The position numbers and the translations under genes are program-made. From assembly GCF_042731755.1 (NCBI RefSeq), contig NZ_JBHWLR010000019.1, positions 33,866 to 97,865 on the forward strand: 64,000 bases of DNA, in the 5' to 3' direction. The first letter of the stretch is position 1. Each line of letters opens with the position of its first letter. This document shows, one piece after another, positions 43,816 to 54,112 of this stretch. The notes under the pieces were generated by a model that had not been told where the DNA came from, did no database searches, and was given only the letters and a program-made list of their open reading frames with translations. This DNA is from Promicromonospora sp042731755. Its GTDB lineage: Bacteria; Actinomycetota; Actinomycetes; Actinomycetales; Cellulomonadaceae.

Positions 43816-45138
43816 GTGACCCAGACAGACGTCCCCGTGCCGGCGGGCCAGAACGCAGCGCAGACCCCGGACGCCCCGCGTCGCGCCCCGCGCATCCACC
43901 CCGCCTGGTGGGTGGCCCTGGTCAGCTTCGTGACCGTCATGTGCGCCGCGGCGTTCACCGCCGCGCCCGGCCTCTTCGTGGACCCGCTCAACGCGGAGCT
44001 CGGCTGGTCGCGCGCCACCATCGGGTTCGCCGTCGGCCTGCAGTCCGTGCTCTACGGGCTGACGGCGCCGTTCGCTGCCTCCCTCATGGACCGGTTCGGC
44101 ATGCGCCCCGTGGTCAGCATCGCCCTCGTGGTGATCACCGGCGGCGCCCTGTCGACCGTGTGGATGTCGGAGCCCTGGCAGTTCGTGCTCGGCTGGGGGC
44201 TCCTGGTCGGCGTCGGCAGCGGCAGCATGGCGCTCGCGTTCACGGCAACCGTGACGGGACGCTGGTTCGTGGCGCGGCGCGGCCTGGTCAGCGGCGTGCT
44301 GACGGCGGCCACGGCGTCGGGCCAGCTCGTCTTCCTGCCCCTGCTCGCGTGGATCGTCGAGAACCAGGGCTGGCGCCCGGCGTCGGTCACCGTGGCCATC
44401 GCCTCGCTCGTGGCCATCCCGCTCGTCCTCTTCCTGCTGCGCGACCACCCCGCGGACATGGGCCTCGCGCCCTACGGCGGCACCTACGCGCCCAAGCCCG
44501 CGCCGACGCGCGGCGCGGCCCGGCGCGCCGTCACCGCCCTGTTCGACGCCGCCCGCACCGGCCCGTTCTGGCTCCTCGCCGGGGCGTTCGCGATCTGCGG
44601 CGCGACGACGAACGGGTTGGTCCGCACCCACTTCGTGCCCGGCGCGCACGACCACGGCATGCCGATCACGGTCGCCGCGAGCCTGCTCGCCGTGATCGGG
44701 GTGGTCGACGTGATCGGCACCATCGGGTCCGGCTGGCTCACCGACCGGTTCTCCCCGCGTGTGCTGCTGGGCGTCTACTACACGCTGCGCGGCGTCGCGC
44801 TGCTGTTCCTGCCGTCGCTCATGGCCCCGCACGTCGAGATGCCGATGCTGTTCTTCATCGTGTTCTACGGGCTGGACTGGGTGGCGACCGTGCCGCCGAC
44901 CCTCGCCCTGTGCCGGGAGTTCTACGGCGAGGACGCGCCGATCGTGTTCGGCTGGGTGCTCGCGTCGCACCAGGTCGGGGCGGGTGTGGTGGCCTTCGCG
45001 GGCGGTCTGGTGCGGGACATGACGGGCTCGTACGACGCCGTCTGGTACGGCGCGGGCGCGCTGTGCGCGGGCGCCGCGCTGATGTCGATGGTGATCCGCC
45101 GCGTCCGGCAGACCACGGTGGACGTGTCAGCCGCGTAG
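43816..45138 (+). CDS. MFS transporter, uncharacterised
   Basis: 440-aa permease with twelve helices. GWSRATIGFAVGLQSVLYGL, FAASLMDRFGMRPVVSIALV and LTDRFSPRVLLGVYYTLRG are the characteristic MFS loops, and the organisation resembles the monocarboxylate/oxalate-formate antiporter branch. The GTG at 43816 (VTQTDVPVP) is chosen; an in-frame GTG at 43765 would add 17 residues. It lies divergent from the GlxA-type regulator and is the likely regulated transporter. Substrate unknown. Confidence 0.85.
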   Translation: MTQTDVPVPAGQNAAQTPDAPRRAPRIHPAWWVALVSFVTVMCAAAFTAAPGLFVDPLNAELGWSRATIGFAVGLQSVLYGLTAPFAASLMDRFGMRPVVSIALVVITGGALSTVWMSEPWQFVLGWGLLVGVGSGSMALAFTATVTGRWFVARRGLVSGVLTAATASGQLVFLPLLAWIVENQGWRPASVTVAIASLVAIPLVLFLLRDHPADMGLAPYGGTYAPKPAPTRGAARRAVTALFDAARTGPFWLLAGAFAICGATTNGLVRTHFVPGAHDHGMPITVAASLLAVIGVVDVIGTIGSGWLTDRFSPRVLLGVYYTLRGVALLFLPSLMAPHVEMPMLFFIVFYGLDWVATVPPTLALCREFYGEDAPIVFGWVLASHQVGAGVVAFAGGLVRDMTGSYDAVWYGAGALCAGAALMSMVIRRVRQTTVDVSAA

Positions 45139-45252
45139 GTCACCCGGGCGACCTGTGGGTCTGACAGGTCCGGCGGCCCGCCCGGCCGACACGTCCGGCC
45201 GACCTGCGGACGGGCGGGGCGGTGGGCGCGGTCCGGTCGTATTCTCCGGACC

Positions 45253-46485
45253 ATGAGCACTGCCCCGCACCCGTCAGCCGCCGGCCTCTCGCCCGCCACC
45301 GTCGTCGTCTCCGCCGGGCGCCCGGCCCGCGAGCAGGGCGGGCACATCAACCCGTCCGTGCCGCTGAACTCGACGTACGTCTCCCGCGGCGTCGTCAGCC
45401 CGGACGAGCTGTCGTACGCGCGCGGGGACAACGACGCCTGGCACCCGTTCGAGGAGGCGCTCGCGGCGCTCGAGGGCGGGGCCGACGGCGGCGCGGCTGT
45501 GGACGGCGGCGCGGTCGCTCCCGCCACGGCGATCCTGTTCTCGTCCGGGATGGCGGCGGTCGCCGCCGCGTTCTCGCTGGTGCCGGACGGCGGCACGCTC
45601 GTGCTGCCGCGGCACGCCTACCAGGCGGGCATGGTGCTGGCGCGCCAGATCTCCGAGCGGCACGGCGTGACCCTGCGGTACGTCGACATCGCGGACACGG
45701 ACGCCGTGGTCGCGGCCCTGGACGGCGCCGACCTGCTGCTCGTCGAGTCGCCCACCAACCCGATGCTGGAGGTCGCGGACCTGCCCGCCGTGCTGGGCGC
45801 CGCCCGCGCCGCCGGTGTGCGCTCGGTGGTCGACAACACGTTCGCGACGCCGCTGGGTCAGCGCCCCCTGGAGCACGGCGCCGACGTGGTGCTGCACTCG
45901 GTCACCAAGTACCTGGCCGGCCACTCCGACGTCGTGCTGGGCGCGCTCGTCACGCGCGACGCCGCCCTGGCCGCGACCCTGCGGGAGCACCGGACGCTGC
46001 ACGGCGCGATCGCCGGGCCGTTCGAGACCTGGCTCGCGCTGCGCGGGCTGCGCACGCTGGCGCTGCGCTTCGAGCGGGCCCAGGCGAGCGCTGTTGAGCT
46101 GGCCCGGCGGCTCGCGGAGCACCCGGAGGTCGCCGAGGTGCGGCACCCCTCCCTGCCCGGCGACCCGGGGCACGAGCGCGCGAAGGCGCAGATGAACGGG
46201 TTCGGCGCCATCATCGGCGTCCGCCCCCGCCCCCGGCCCGGCGCGGGGGACGCGGCGGTCACCGGCACGGGACCGGCCGCCGTCGACCGGGCCGACGCCG
46301 TCGTGGACGCCGTCCGCCTGTGGCTGCCCGCCACCTCGCTGGGCGGCGTGGAGTCGATGCTGGAGCGCCGCCGCCGCTGGGGCACCGAGGCGCACACGGT
46401 CCCGGAGGACCTGCTGCGCCTTTCGGTCGGCATCGAGGACGTGGAAGACCTCTGGCGGGACCTCGACCAGGCGCTCCGCGCCTGA
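45253..46485 (+). CDS. Cys/Met-metabolism PLP enzyme (cystathionine gamma-synthase-like)
   Basis: 410-aa fold-type I PLP enzyme. The start region is GGHINPSVPLNSTYVSR, with YARGDNDAWHPFEEALAALE next; the PLP phosphate loop is SSGMAAV, the pyridine-stacking and Asp region is VESPTNPMLEVADL and VVDNTFATPLGQRPL, and the Schiff-base Lys is in HSVTKYLAGHSDVVLGAL. Compared with MetB/MetC it carries a ~12-residue Gly/Ala insert after EGGADGG and another Pro/Arg-rich insert (RPRPRPGAG) near the C-terminus. The precise reaction (gamma-synthase, gamma-lyase or beta-lyase) cannot be fixed. It is convergent with the acyl-CoA dehydrogenase gene across the palindromic repeat array. Confidence 0.85.
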   Translation: MSTAPHPSAAGLSPATVVVSAGRPAREQGGHINPSVPLNSTYVSRGVVSPDELSYARGDNDAWHPFEEALAALEGGADGGAAVDGGAVAPATAILFSSGMAAVAAAFSLVPDGGTLVLPRHAYQAGMVLARQISERHGVTLRYVDIADTDAVVAALDGADLLLVESPTNPMLEVADLPAVLGAARAAGVRSVVDNTFATPLGQRPLEHGADVVLHSVTKYLAGHSDVVLGALVTRDAALAATLREHRTLHGAIAGPFETWLALRGLRTLALRFERAQASAVELARRLAEHPEVAEVRHPSLPGDPGHERAKAQMNGFGAIIGVRPRPRPGAGDAAVTGTGPAAVDRADAVVDAVRLWLPATSLGGVESMLERRRRWGTEAHTVPEDLLRLSVGIEDVEDLWRDLDQALRA

Positions 46486-46520
46486 CCCACCGCCGGCCAA
46501 CCTGCCGACGACAACCCCGC

Positions 46521-46829
46521 CGAGTCAGCCATCTGGTCCGACCACCCCACTGACTCGCCCGGATCGCCACGCCGAGTCAGCCGGCTGGTCGGACCACCTG
46601 ACTGACTCGGCAGAGTTGTCGTGTCGAGTCAGTCAGATGGTCGGACCACCTGGCGACCATGTCGAGTCAGCGGGTTGGTCGGTCCACCCGGCTGACTCGC
46701 CAGGGTTGCCACGGCGAGTCAGCCAGGTGGTCGGACCAGGTGGCTGACTCGGCAGGGTTGTGATGGTGAGTCAGGTGGGTGGTCGGACCAGGTGGCTGAC
46801 TCGGCGGGTTGGTTGGCGAGTCAGGGGGT
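46521..46829. repeat. array of ~52-bp repeats, each a 37-nt near-perfect palindrome
   Basis: The units start at 46521, 46573, 46625, 46663, 46715, 46767 and 46817, i.e. steps of 52, 52, 38, 52, 52 and 50 bp. The consensus palindrome is CGAGTCAGCCAGGTGGTC, one base, then its exact reverse complement ending CTGACTCG. Units 1, 2, 4, 5 and 6 are complete at 37 nt; unit 3 has lost its right arm and unit 7 is a left half that runs into the acyl-CoA dehydrogenase stop. A conserved 15-nt linker (consensus GCAGGGTTGTCACGG) joins the units. The array fills the gap between two convergent genes. Confidence 0.93.
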
Positions 46830-48007
46830 TAGTCCAGCGGGCCCAGGAGGGACTGGGCGACCGTGCTGTGGGCGGCGTCGTCGCTGGACGGGTGGAAGAT
46901 GCCCGCCAGCACGTCCCGGTACAGGCGGCCCAGCTCGGAGCCGTTGAAGTACGTGGAGCCGCCGGAGACCCGCACGGCCTGGTCGACGACCTCGCGGGCC
47001 GCCTCGGTGACGCGCACCTTGAGCCCGGCGGTGGCCCGGAACCAGCCCGCGCCGCGATCCAGCGTCGGGTCCGCCGCCGAGGCGTCGATGTCGCGGGTGA
47101 TCCCGTCGATCTGGAGCCAGACGCTGTCCTGGGCCAGCGCCATGTCGGCGATGCGGCGCCGGACGTCGGGGTCCTGCGCGTAGGTCTTGCCTGTCTTCAT
47201 CGACGTCCGCTTGTTCACCGCCTCGACCGCGAGCTCCAGCGCCCGGTCCGCGATCCCCGCGTACACCGACGAGAGCAGCACCTCGAACGACGTGAAGATG
47301 CCCAGCACGTACGGGTCCAGCGACGGCCCCGGCGGCAGGAGGCGCAGCACGCGGTCGGCGGGCGCGTGGGCGCCGTCGAGCAGCGTGGAGCGCGACTGGG
47401 AGGCGCGCATGCCGAGGGTGTCCCAGTCGTCGAGGATCTCGAACCCGCCGCCGTCGCGCGTGACGAACGCGTGCACCAGGCGCGGCGCGCCGTTGCGGCC
47501 GTGGCGCAGTCCGCCGGCCTTCTCCAGGCCGAGCACGCCCAGCCGCGTCCAGGCGGGGGAGTTGGACGTGAAGATCTTGCGGCCGTGGAACGTGTACCCG
47601 CCCGAGCCGTCGGGCCGGGCCTCCGTGCGCGAGCCGAGCAGCACCAGGTCGTTGCCCGGCTCGGAGTAGCCGAACCCGAACACCTCGCCCGACGCCGCCT
47701 CCCGCAGCAGCCAGTCCAGCGACGAGTCGCCGCGCTCGTGCAGGTAGCGGCCCACGCCGACCCAGACGTGATGCATGTTCACGGCCAGCGCCGTCGCCGG
47801 CGCGTGCGCGGCCAGGCGCGCCTGCTCGTGGGCGGTCTCGTGCAGCGTGAGCCCGCCCCCGCCGAACGCCGTGGGGACCATCGCGCCGAGGTAGCCGGAC
47901 GCCTGGAGGTCGGCCAGGTCCTCGGCGAAGAAGGCGTTGTCCCGGTCGTAGTCGGCGGCACGTTCGCGAATGTCGGCAAGCAGCTCACCGGACAGGAGAT
48001 CGGTCAC
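46829..48007 (-). CDS. acyl-CoA dehydrogenase-family flavoprotein
   Basis: 392-aa FAD enzyme of the acyl-CoA dehydrogenase superfamily. The N-terminal helical domain has GYLGAMVPTAFGGGGLTLHE, the middle beta-domain FGYSEPGNDLVLLGSRTEAR and YTFHGRKIFTSNSP, and the C-terminal helical bundle AREVVDQAVRVSGGSTYFNG and LGRLYRDVLAGIFH. The HHVWVGVGRYLHERG segment resembles DszC/hydroxylase-like branches, so a monooxygenase role is also possible. The GTG at 48007 is the start. The gene's stop touches the last repeat of the palindromic array. It lies 9 nt after the PucR-type regulator gene and is presumably co-transcribed. Confidence 0.85.
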   Translation of the reverse strand: MTDLLSGELLADIRERAADYDRDNAFFAEDLADLQASGYLGAMVPTAFGGGGLTLHETAHEQARLAAHAPATALAVNMHHVWVGVGRYLHERGDSSLDWLLREAASGEVFGFGYSEPGNDLVLLGSRTEARPDGSGGYTFHGRKIFTSNSPAWTRLGVLGLEKAGGLRHGRNGAPRLVHAFVTRDGGGFEILDDWDTLGMRASQSRSTLLDGAHAPADRVLRLLPPGPSLDPYVLGIFTSFEVLLSSVYAGIADRALELAVEAVNKRTSMKTGKTYAQDPDVRRRIADMALAQDSVWLQIDGITRDIDASAADPTLDRGAGWFRATAGLKVRVTEAAREVVDQAVRVSGGSTYFNGSELGRLYRDVLAGIFHPSSDDAAHSTVAQSLLGPLD

Positions 48008-48016
48008 GTCACGAGG

Positions 48017-49297
48017 CTAACCCTGGGAGGGGCCGGGGTGGTGCTGGTTTTCGGCTGGATGTCCGGTGAGTATCACCGCAGGGTGAATTGTGCCCAGAAC
48101 GGTGGGTTGCAGCCGGCGGGCCCGCACGGCCGCGTAGAGCTCGGCGGCGGCGCGCGGGTCGTTGACGTCGCGGCCGGTCAGGTCGGCGACGCGCGCCAGC
48201 CGGTTCAGCACCGTGTTGCGGTGGCAGTGCAGTGCCTCGGCGGCCCGGGTGCCGGACCCGCCGTGCTCGAACCACGCCTCGACGGTGGCCAGGAGCAGCT
48301 CCTCGTCCCGCGGGTCGCGCTCCCGGAGCCCGCCGAGGACGGCGAGGGCGAGCTCGCCGGCGCGCCCGTCGTCGGCGGCCAGCAGCGCGTCCAGCGGACG
48401 GTCGCCGAAGCAGGAGAGCCCGGCCTGCCCGGGGTACAGGGAGCGCACCGCGGTGCGGGCCTGGGCGAGGGCGGCGGGCGCGTCGGCGAGGCTGGTGAAC
48501 GGGCGGCTCGCGCCGGTCCGGGTGCCCGCGGCGAGACCGGCCAGCGCCTCCTGGGCGTCCGGCGAGGTGGGGGCGGCCACGAGCGTGAGCCGGTCGCCCT
48601 CGTGGATCAGCCAGCGGGTGGTCACCCGGGCGGGGTCGGACGCCGCGTCCGGCCCGGACGCCGCTGCCGGCGTCGCGCCGGACCCCGGACCCCGCCCCGC
48701 ACCCGACGTCGAACCCCGCACCCCGCCCGACGCCGGACCCTGCGCCGTGACCGCGACCACCAGCATCACGTCGGCGGGCAGCCCGAGGGCGCGCCGCGCG
48801 GTCTCCAGGTCCTGGACGACCCCGGTCAGGATCCCGCGCAGCAGCTCGGTGCGGGCCATGTTCTCGCCGAAGCCCGCCGCGGCCTCCAGATGGCTCCGGA
48901 CGGCGACGTTCGACGAACGGTCGATCGCGGACCAGACCCGCGAGGAGGCCCGCAGCAGGACACCGGTGTCGGACTGGTGCCGCAGCCGCCGGGCGAGCTC
49001 CTCCCAGATGCGCAGCCCGGCCAGCCGGTAGGCGTCCTGGAGCAGGTCGAGCTGGATGCCCTCGGCGGCCGTGACCCGGCCGGTCTCCCGGGCGGGCGCG
49101 AGCGACGAGGTCTCACCGGCGAGGGCGGTGAGGATCTCCGCGACGTTCGCCCGGACCAGCGGCTGGACGACGGCGGCGGGGAGCCGGGTCTCGCTGTACA
49201 CGGGCTCCGCGTGCAGGATGCCGTCGGCCACCTGTTCGCTGAGCAGATCCAGCGCGTCGCGGAGGTCATGACGCCCAGTAGCGGCGATGTCCGACAT
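48017..49297 (-). CDS. PucR/CdaR-family transcriptional regulator
   Basis: 426-aa regulator. The C-terminal PucR HTH is visible: TVEAWFEHGGSGTRAAEALH followed by CHRNTVLNRLARVADLTGRD, ending VRARRLQPTV. The N-terminal ~150 residues form the helical region seen upstream of the GGDEF-like middle domain in CdaR-type proteins. A Gly/Ser/Pro-rich insert (residues ~205-230, GVRGSTSGAGRGPGSGATPA) interrupts the middle domain and has its own skewed composition. The ATG at 49297 is preferred over an upstream one at 49333. It is divergent from the aldehyde dehydrogenase-ligase pair and upstream of the acyl-CoA dehydrogenase gene, so it likely controls both. Confidence 0.85.
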   Translation of the reverse strand: MSDIAATGRHDLRDALDLLSEQVADGILHAEPVYSETRLPAAVVQPLVRANVAEILTALAGETSSLAPARETGRVTAAEGIQLDLLQDAYRLAGLRIWEELARRLRHQSDTGVLLRASSRVWSAIDRSSNVAVRSHLEAAAGFGENMARTELLRGILTGVVQDLETARRALGLPADVMLVVAVTAQGPASGGVRGSTSGAGRGPGSGATPAAASGPDAASDPARVTTRWLIHEGDRLTLVAAPTSPDAQEALAGLAAGTRTGASRPFTSLADAPAALAQARTAVRSLYPGQAGLSCFGDRPLDALLAADDGRAGELALAVLGGLRERDPRDEELLLATVEAWFEHGGSGTRAAEALHCHRNTVLNRLARVADLTGRDVNDPRAAAELYAAVRARRLQPTVLGTIHPAVILTGHPAENQHHPGPSQG

Positions 49298-49464
49298 GCC
49301 AGGCAGCCTAGTCGCGGCGTCCCGGTTGTGCATCGAAGGTCGAAATGTAAAGGCGCGACGGGGTCTCGCCCTGGACCGACTCGACCCCTAGGCTATTGGA
49401 GCGTCGGTCAGCGAGGACCGGCGCGTCGGTCGAGCAGGCAGAGTGCGGTCGAAGGAGACAGCGG

Positions 49465-51168
49465 ATGAGCGTGACGGACGCGCAGGCCACCACCGAGCGC
49501 GAGCTCGACCAGGCGGTCGACGAGCTCAAGGTCGGCGCGGAGCGGTGGGCGCAGCTGCCCGTCGCGGAGCGGGCGGCGCTGTTCCGGCAGGTCCACGCCG
49601 CCGTCGTCGAGGTCGCCCACGAGTGGGCCACCGTCGCGGCCCGGGCCAAGCACGTCGACCCGTCCGCGCCCTACGCGGGCGAGGAGTGGATGACCGGACC
49701 GTACGGGGCGCTCGAGAGCGCCGCGGCGTACGCACGCTCCTACGAGGCGCTCGCGGCGGGCCGGTCGCCGGCCGAGGGCCTGCGGATCGGCGCCGCCCCG
49801 GGCGGCCGCGTGGCGGTCCGGGTGCTCCCGCGCAACGCCCAGGAGTGGGTGCTGTTCAACGGCTTCCGGGCCGAGGTCTGGATGCCGCCGGGCGTGGGCG
49901 AGCACCAGGTGCGCACCGAGGCGGGGCTGGGCGCCGGGAAGGTCGGCGAGTACGGCGGGGTGGGGCTCGTGCTGGGCGCCGGCAACATCTCGTCGATCGC
50001 CCCGCTGGACGCGTTCTACGAGCTCGTGGCGCACAACCGCGCCTCCATTGTGAAGCTCAACCCCACCTTCGGCGCGCTGCTCGACGTGTACCGACGCGCG
50101 CTCGCCCCCCTGATCGAGGTCGGCGCGGTCCGGGTCGTCACCGGGGACGGCGCCGTCGGGGCCTACCTGACGCGGCACCCCGGCATCGACAAGGTGCACA
50201 TCACCGGCTCCGCCGCGACGCACGACGCGATCGTGTGGGGCACCGGTGACGAGGCCGAGGTGCGCCGGGCGGCCGACGACCCCCGCCTCAGGGTACCGAT
50301 CACGAGCGAGCTGGGCGGCGTCGCGCCGATGATCGTGGTGCCCGGGCGGTGGAGCGCCGCCGACCTGCGGTTCCAGGCCGAGCACCTGGTCTCGATGCGG
50401 CTGCACAACGCGGGCCACAACTGCATCGCGGGCCAGGTCGTGGTGCTGTCGGCGGACTGGCCGCAGAAGGACGACTTCCTCGCCGAGCTGCGCGCCGCGC
50501 TCGCCCGGATGCCCGCCCGCGACCCCTGGTACCCCGGCACGGCGGACAAGGTCGCCCGCGCCGACGACACGCACCCGGACGCCGAGCACCTGGCCGGCCG
50601 GATCCTGATGGAGGTGGCCGCGGGCGACCCGGCGTGCTCCGACGAGTACTTCGCGCCCGTGCTGGCGTGGACGCAGCTTCCGGGCACGGGCGCCGAGTTC
50701 CTGCGCGCCGCCGTCGGCTTCGCCAACGACTCCCTGTACGGCACGCTCGGCGCCAACGTGGTGGTGCGGCCGCAGGACCGCCGGTCGATGGGTGCCGCGT
50801 TCGACGACGCTATCGCCGACCTGCGCTACGGCACCGTCGCGATCAACGCGTGGACCGGCGTGGGCTTCCTGCTGCCGGGCGCGACCTGGGGTGCGTTCCC
50901 GGGGCACACGGTGGCCGACGTCGGCTCCGGGATCGACGTGGTGCACAACGGGAACCTGCTGTCCGGGCCCGAGCGGACCGTGGTGACCGGGCCGTTCCGC
51001 CCGTTCCCGCGCAGCGTGCTGCACGGCGAGCTCTCGCTCTTTCCGAAGCCGCCGTGGTTCAGTGGTTCCCGGAGCGTGACGGACACGGGCCGGCAGCTCA
51101 CCCGCTACGCGGTGGCGCCGTCGTGGGGGCGACTGGTGCCGGTCCTGCTCGCCGCGTTCCGCGCCTGA
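49465..51168 (+). CDS. aldehyde dehydrogenase-superfamily protein with C-terminal extension
   Basis: 567-aa NAD(P)-dependent enzyme, about 70 residues longer than standard aldehyde dehydrogenases. The nucleotide-binding strand is GGVGLVLGAGNISSIAPLDA, the general-base Glu is in TSELGGVAPMIV and the catalytic Cys is in HNAGHNCIAGQVVV. The N-terminal half (residues 60-110) differs from classical members. The C-terminus ends FSGSRSVTDTGRQLTRYAVA, a tail absent from typical enzymes. The ATG at 49465 follows GAAGGAGA. Followed after 44 nt by an acyl-CoA ligase gene; together they could convert an aldehyde to acid and then to a CoA ester. Confidence 0.85.
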   Translation: MSVTDAQATTERELDQAVDELKVGAERWAQLPVAERAALFRQVHAAVVEVAHEWATVAARAKHVDPSAPYAGEEWMTGPYGALESAAAYARSYEALAAGRSPAEGLRIGAAPGGRVAVRVLPRNAQEWVLFNGFRAEVWMPPGVGEHQVRTEAGLGAGKVGEYGGVGLVLGAGNISSIAPLDAFYELVAHNRASIVKLNPTFGALLDVYRRALAPLIEVGAVRVVTGDGAVGAYLTRHPGIDKVHITGSAATHDAIVWGTGDEAEVRRAADDPRLRVPITSELGGVAPMIVVPGRWSAADLRFQAEHLVSMRLHNAGHNCIAGQVVVLSADWPQKDDFLAELRAALARMPARDPWYPGTADKVARADDTHPDAEHLAGRILMEVAAGDPACSDEYFAPVLAWTQLPGTGAEFLRAAVGFANDSLYGTLGANVVVRPQDRRSMGAAFDDAIADLRYGTVAINAWTGVGFLLPGATWGAFPGHTVADVGSGIDVVHNGNLLSGPERTVVTGPFRPFPRSVLHGELSLFPKPPWFSGSRSVTDTGRQLTRYAVAPSWGRLVPVLLAAFRA

Positions 51169-51196
51169 CGACGCGCCTGACGACGCGCCTGACGAA
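51161..51196 (+). repeat. 12-nt tandem repeat x3 carrying three in-frame TGA stops
   Basis: GCGCCTGACGAC at 51161-51172 and 51173-51184, then GCGCCTGACGAA at 51185-51196. The period of 12 keeps the stops at 51166, 51178 and 51190 in one frame, the first being the aldehyde dehydrogenase stop. Confidence 0.85.
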
Positions 51197-51212
51197 CCAA
51201 GGGAGACCGACG

Positions 51213-52811
51213 ATGGTGATCCGCAGCCAGCTGCCCGACGTGGAGATCCCGCCCGTCAGCGTGTACGAATACCTGTTCGGCACGATCACGGACGCCGAGC
51301 TGGAGCGCGTCGCGGTGGTCGACGGCGTCAGCGGGGCGACCACGACGTTCCGCGCCCTGCGGGACCAGATCGACGCGGTGGCGGGGGCTGTCGCGGCGCG
51401 CGGGTTCGGGGTGGGCGACGTCGTCGCCCTGCACGCGCCGAACGTCCCGGCCTACGTCACCGTCTTCCACGGGCTGCTGCGCGCCGGGGTCACCGTGACC
51501 ACCGTCAACGCGCTGTCCAGCGCGCCCGAGATCACCAAGCAGCTCGCCGACTCCGGCGCGCGGCTCCTGATCACCGTCTCGGCGCTGCTCGCCGCGGGCG
51601 AGGCCGGGGCCCGCGACGCGGGCCTGCGCGACGACCAGATCGTGGTGCTCGACGGCGGCCCGGACACGGGAGCGGGCCACACGTCCCTCGCCGACCTCCT
51701 GGCCGACCCGCACCCCGCTCCGGACGTGACGTTCGATCCGGCGACGCACCTCGCGGTGCTGCCGTACTCGTCGGGCACGACGGGCCGCCCCAAGGGCGTC
51801 ATGCTCACGCACACCAACCTCGTGGCGAACGTGGCCCAGTCCATGGCCATCGGCGTCGGGGCGGACGACGTGGTGCCGTGCGTGCTGCCGTTCTTCCACA
51901 TCTACGGCATGACGGTGCTGCTCAACCTGGCCCTGCGCACCCGCGCCCGGCTCGTCACGCTGCCCCGGTTCGACCTGGCCCAGTACCTGGGCGTGATCCA
52001 GGAGCACCGGGCGACCTTCCTGTTCGTGGCGCCGCCCATCGCGCTCGCGCTGGCGAAGCACCCGCTGGTCGACTCCTACGACGTGACCAGCGTGCGGGCC
52101 GTGCTCTCGGGGGCCGCGCCGTTCGGCGAGAGCCTGGCGGGCGCCGTGCGGGACAGGCTCGGCGAGCACGTGCGGGTGCTGCAGGGCTACGGCATGACCG
52201 AGATGTCGCCGGTCTCGCACGTCATCCCGTTCGACCGCGCGGACATCCCGTCCGGGTCGGTGGGGCTGCTCGTGGCGGGCATGGAGGCGAAGATCGTCGA
52301 CCCGGCGACGGGCGCGGAGATCGAGCAGCCCGCCGACGGCGTCTCCGGCCCCGGCGAGCTGCTGTGCCGCGGGCCGAACGTGATGGTCGGCTATCTCGGC
52401 AACCCCGAGGCGACGGCGGCCACGCTGGAGGCGGACGGGTTCCTGCACACGGGCGACATCGTCACGGTCGACGCGGGCGGTGTGTTCCAGGTCGTGGACC
52501 GGCTCAAGGAGCTCATCAAGTACAAGGGCTACCAGGTGCCGCCCGCGGAGCTGGAGGCGCTCCTGCTCTCCCACCCGCGGATCGCGGACGTCGCGGTGAT
52601 CGGGCTGCCCGACGAGGAGGCCGGCGAGATCCCGAAGGCGTTCGTCGTGCCGGCGGCCGGGGCGTCGCTGACCGAGGCCGAGGTCATCGCGTACGTCGCC
52701 GAGCAGGTGGCCCCGTACAAGAAGGTGCGCTCGGTCGAGTTCATCGAGGCGGTGCCCAAGTCGGCGTCCGGCAAGATCCTGCGCAAGGACCTGCGGGCCA
52801 CGGCGGGGTAG
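51213..52811 (+). CDS. AMP-dependent acyl-CoA ligase (4-coumarate:CoA ligase-like)
   Basis: 532-aa adenylate-forming enzyme. The P-loop is LPYSSGTTGRPKGVMLTHTN, the A5 motif is LQGYGMTEMSPVSH, the A7-A8 region is FLHTGDIVTVDAGGVFQVVD and RLKELIKYKGYQVPPAELEA, and the catalytic Lys is in KSASGKILRKDLR. The 4CL-like order and the HIYGM motif suggest aromatic or medium/long-chain acids as substrates. The ATG at 51213 has AAGGGAGA upstream. Second gene of the aldehyde dehydrogenase operon. Confidence 0.9.
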   Translation: MVIRSQLPDVEIPPVSVYEYLFGTITDAELERVAVVDGVSGATTTFRALRDQIDAVAGAVAARGFGVGDVVALHAPNVPAYVTVFHGLLRAGVTVTTVNALSSAPEITKQLADSGARLLITVSALLAAGEAGARDAGLRDDQIVVLDGGPDTGAGHTSLADLLADPHPAPDVTFDPATHLAVLPYSSGTTGRPKGVMLTHTNLVANVAQSMAIGVGADDVVPCVLPFFHIYGMTVLLNLALRTRARLVTLPRFDLAQYLGVIQEHRATFLFVAPPIALALAKHPLVDSYDVTSVRAVLSGAAPFGESLAGAVRDRLGEHVRVLQGYGMTEMSPVSHVIPFDRADIPSGSVGLLVAGMEAKIVDPATGAEIEQPADGVSGPGELLCRGPNVMVGYLGNPEATAATLEADGFLHTGDIVTVDAGGVFQVVDRLKELIKYKGYQVPPAELEALLLSHPRIADVAVIGLPDEEAGEIPKAFVVPAAGASLTEAEVIAYVAEQVAPYKKVRSVEFIEAVPKSASGKILRKDLRATAG

Positions 52812-52835
52812 CCGGGTCCGGTAGGGTCGGGCGCG

Positions 52836-54017
<1,182 letters not shown>

Positions 54018-54112
54018 TCGCCTGTACTCTGCCTCTGACCAGGGCCGGGACATGTCCGGCGGATGGTGCTTGAGGCGACGGCGCTCGAGACGAGGGCGCT
54101 TGAGGAGGCAGG

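Noticed and set aside
46521..46829. CRISPR array
   Set aside because: The repeats are full palindromes and the ~15-nt linkers are themselves conserved rather than unique; there are no cas genes.
46760..49468. 902-aa open frame on the plus strand
   Set aside because: It is antisense to the acyl-CoA dehydrogenase and PucR genes; its Arg/Gly/His-rich composition is the typical high-GC shadow, and the minus-strand proteins carry clear family motifs.
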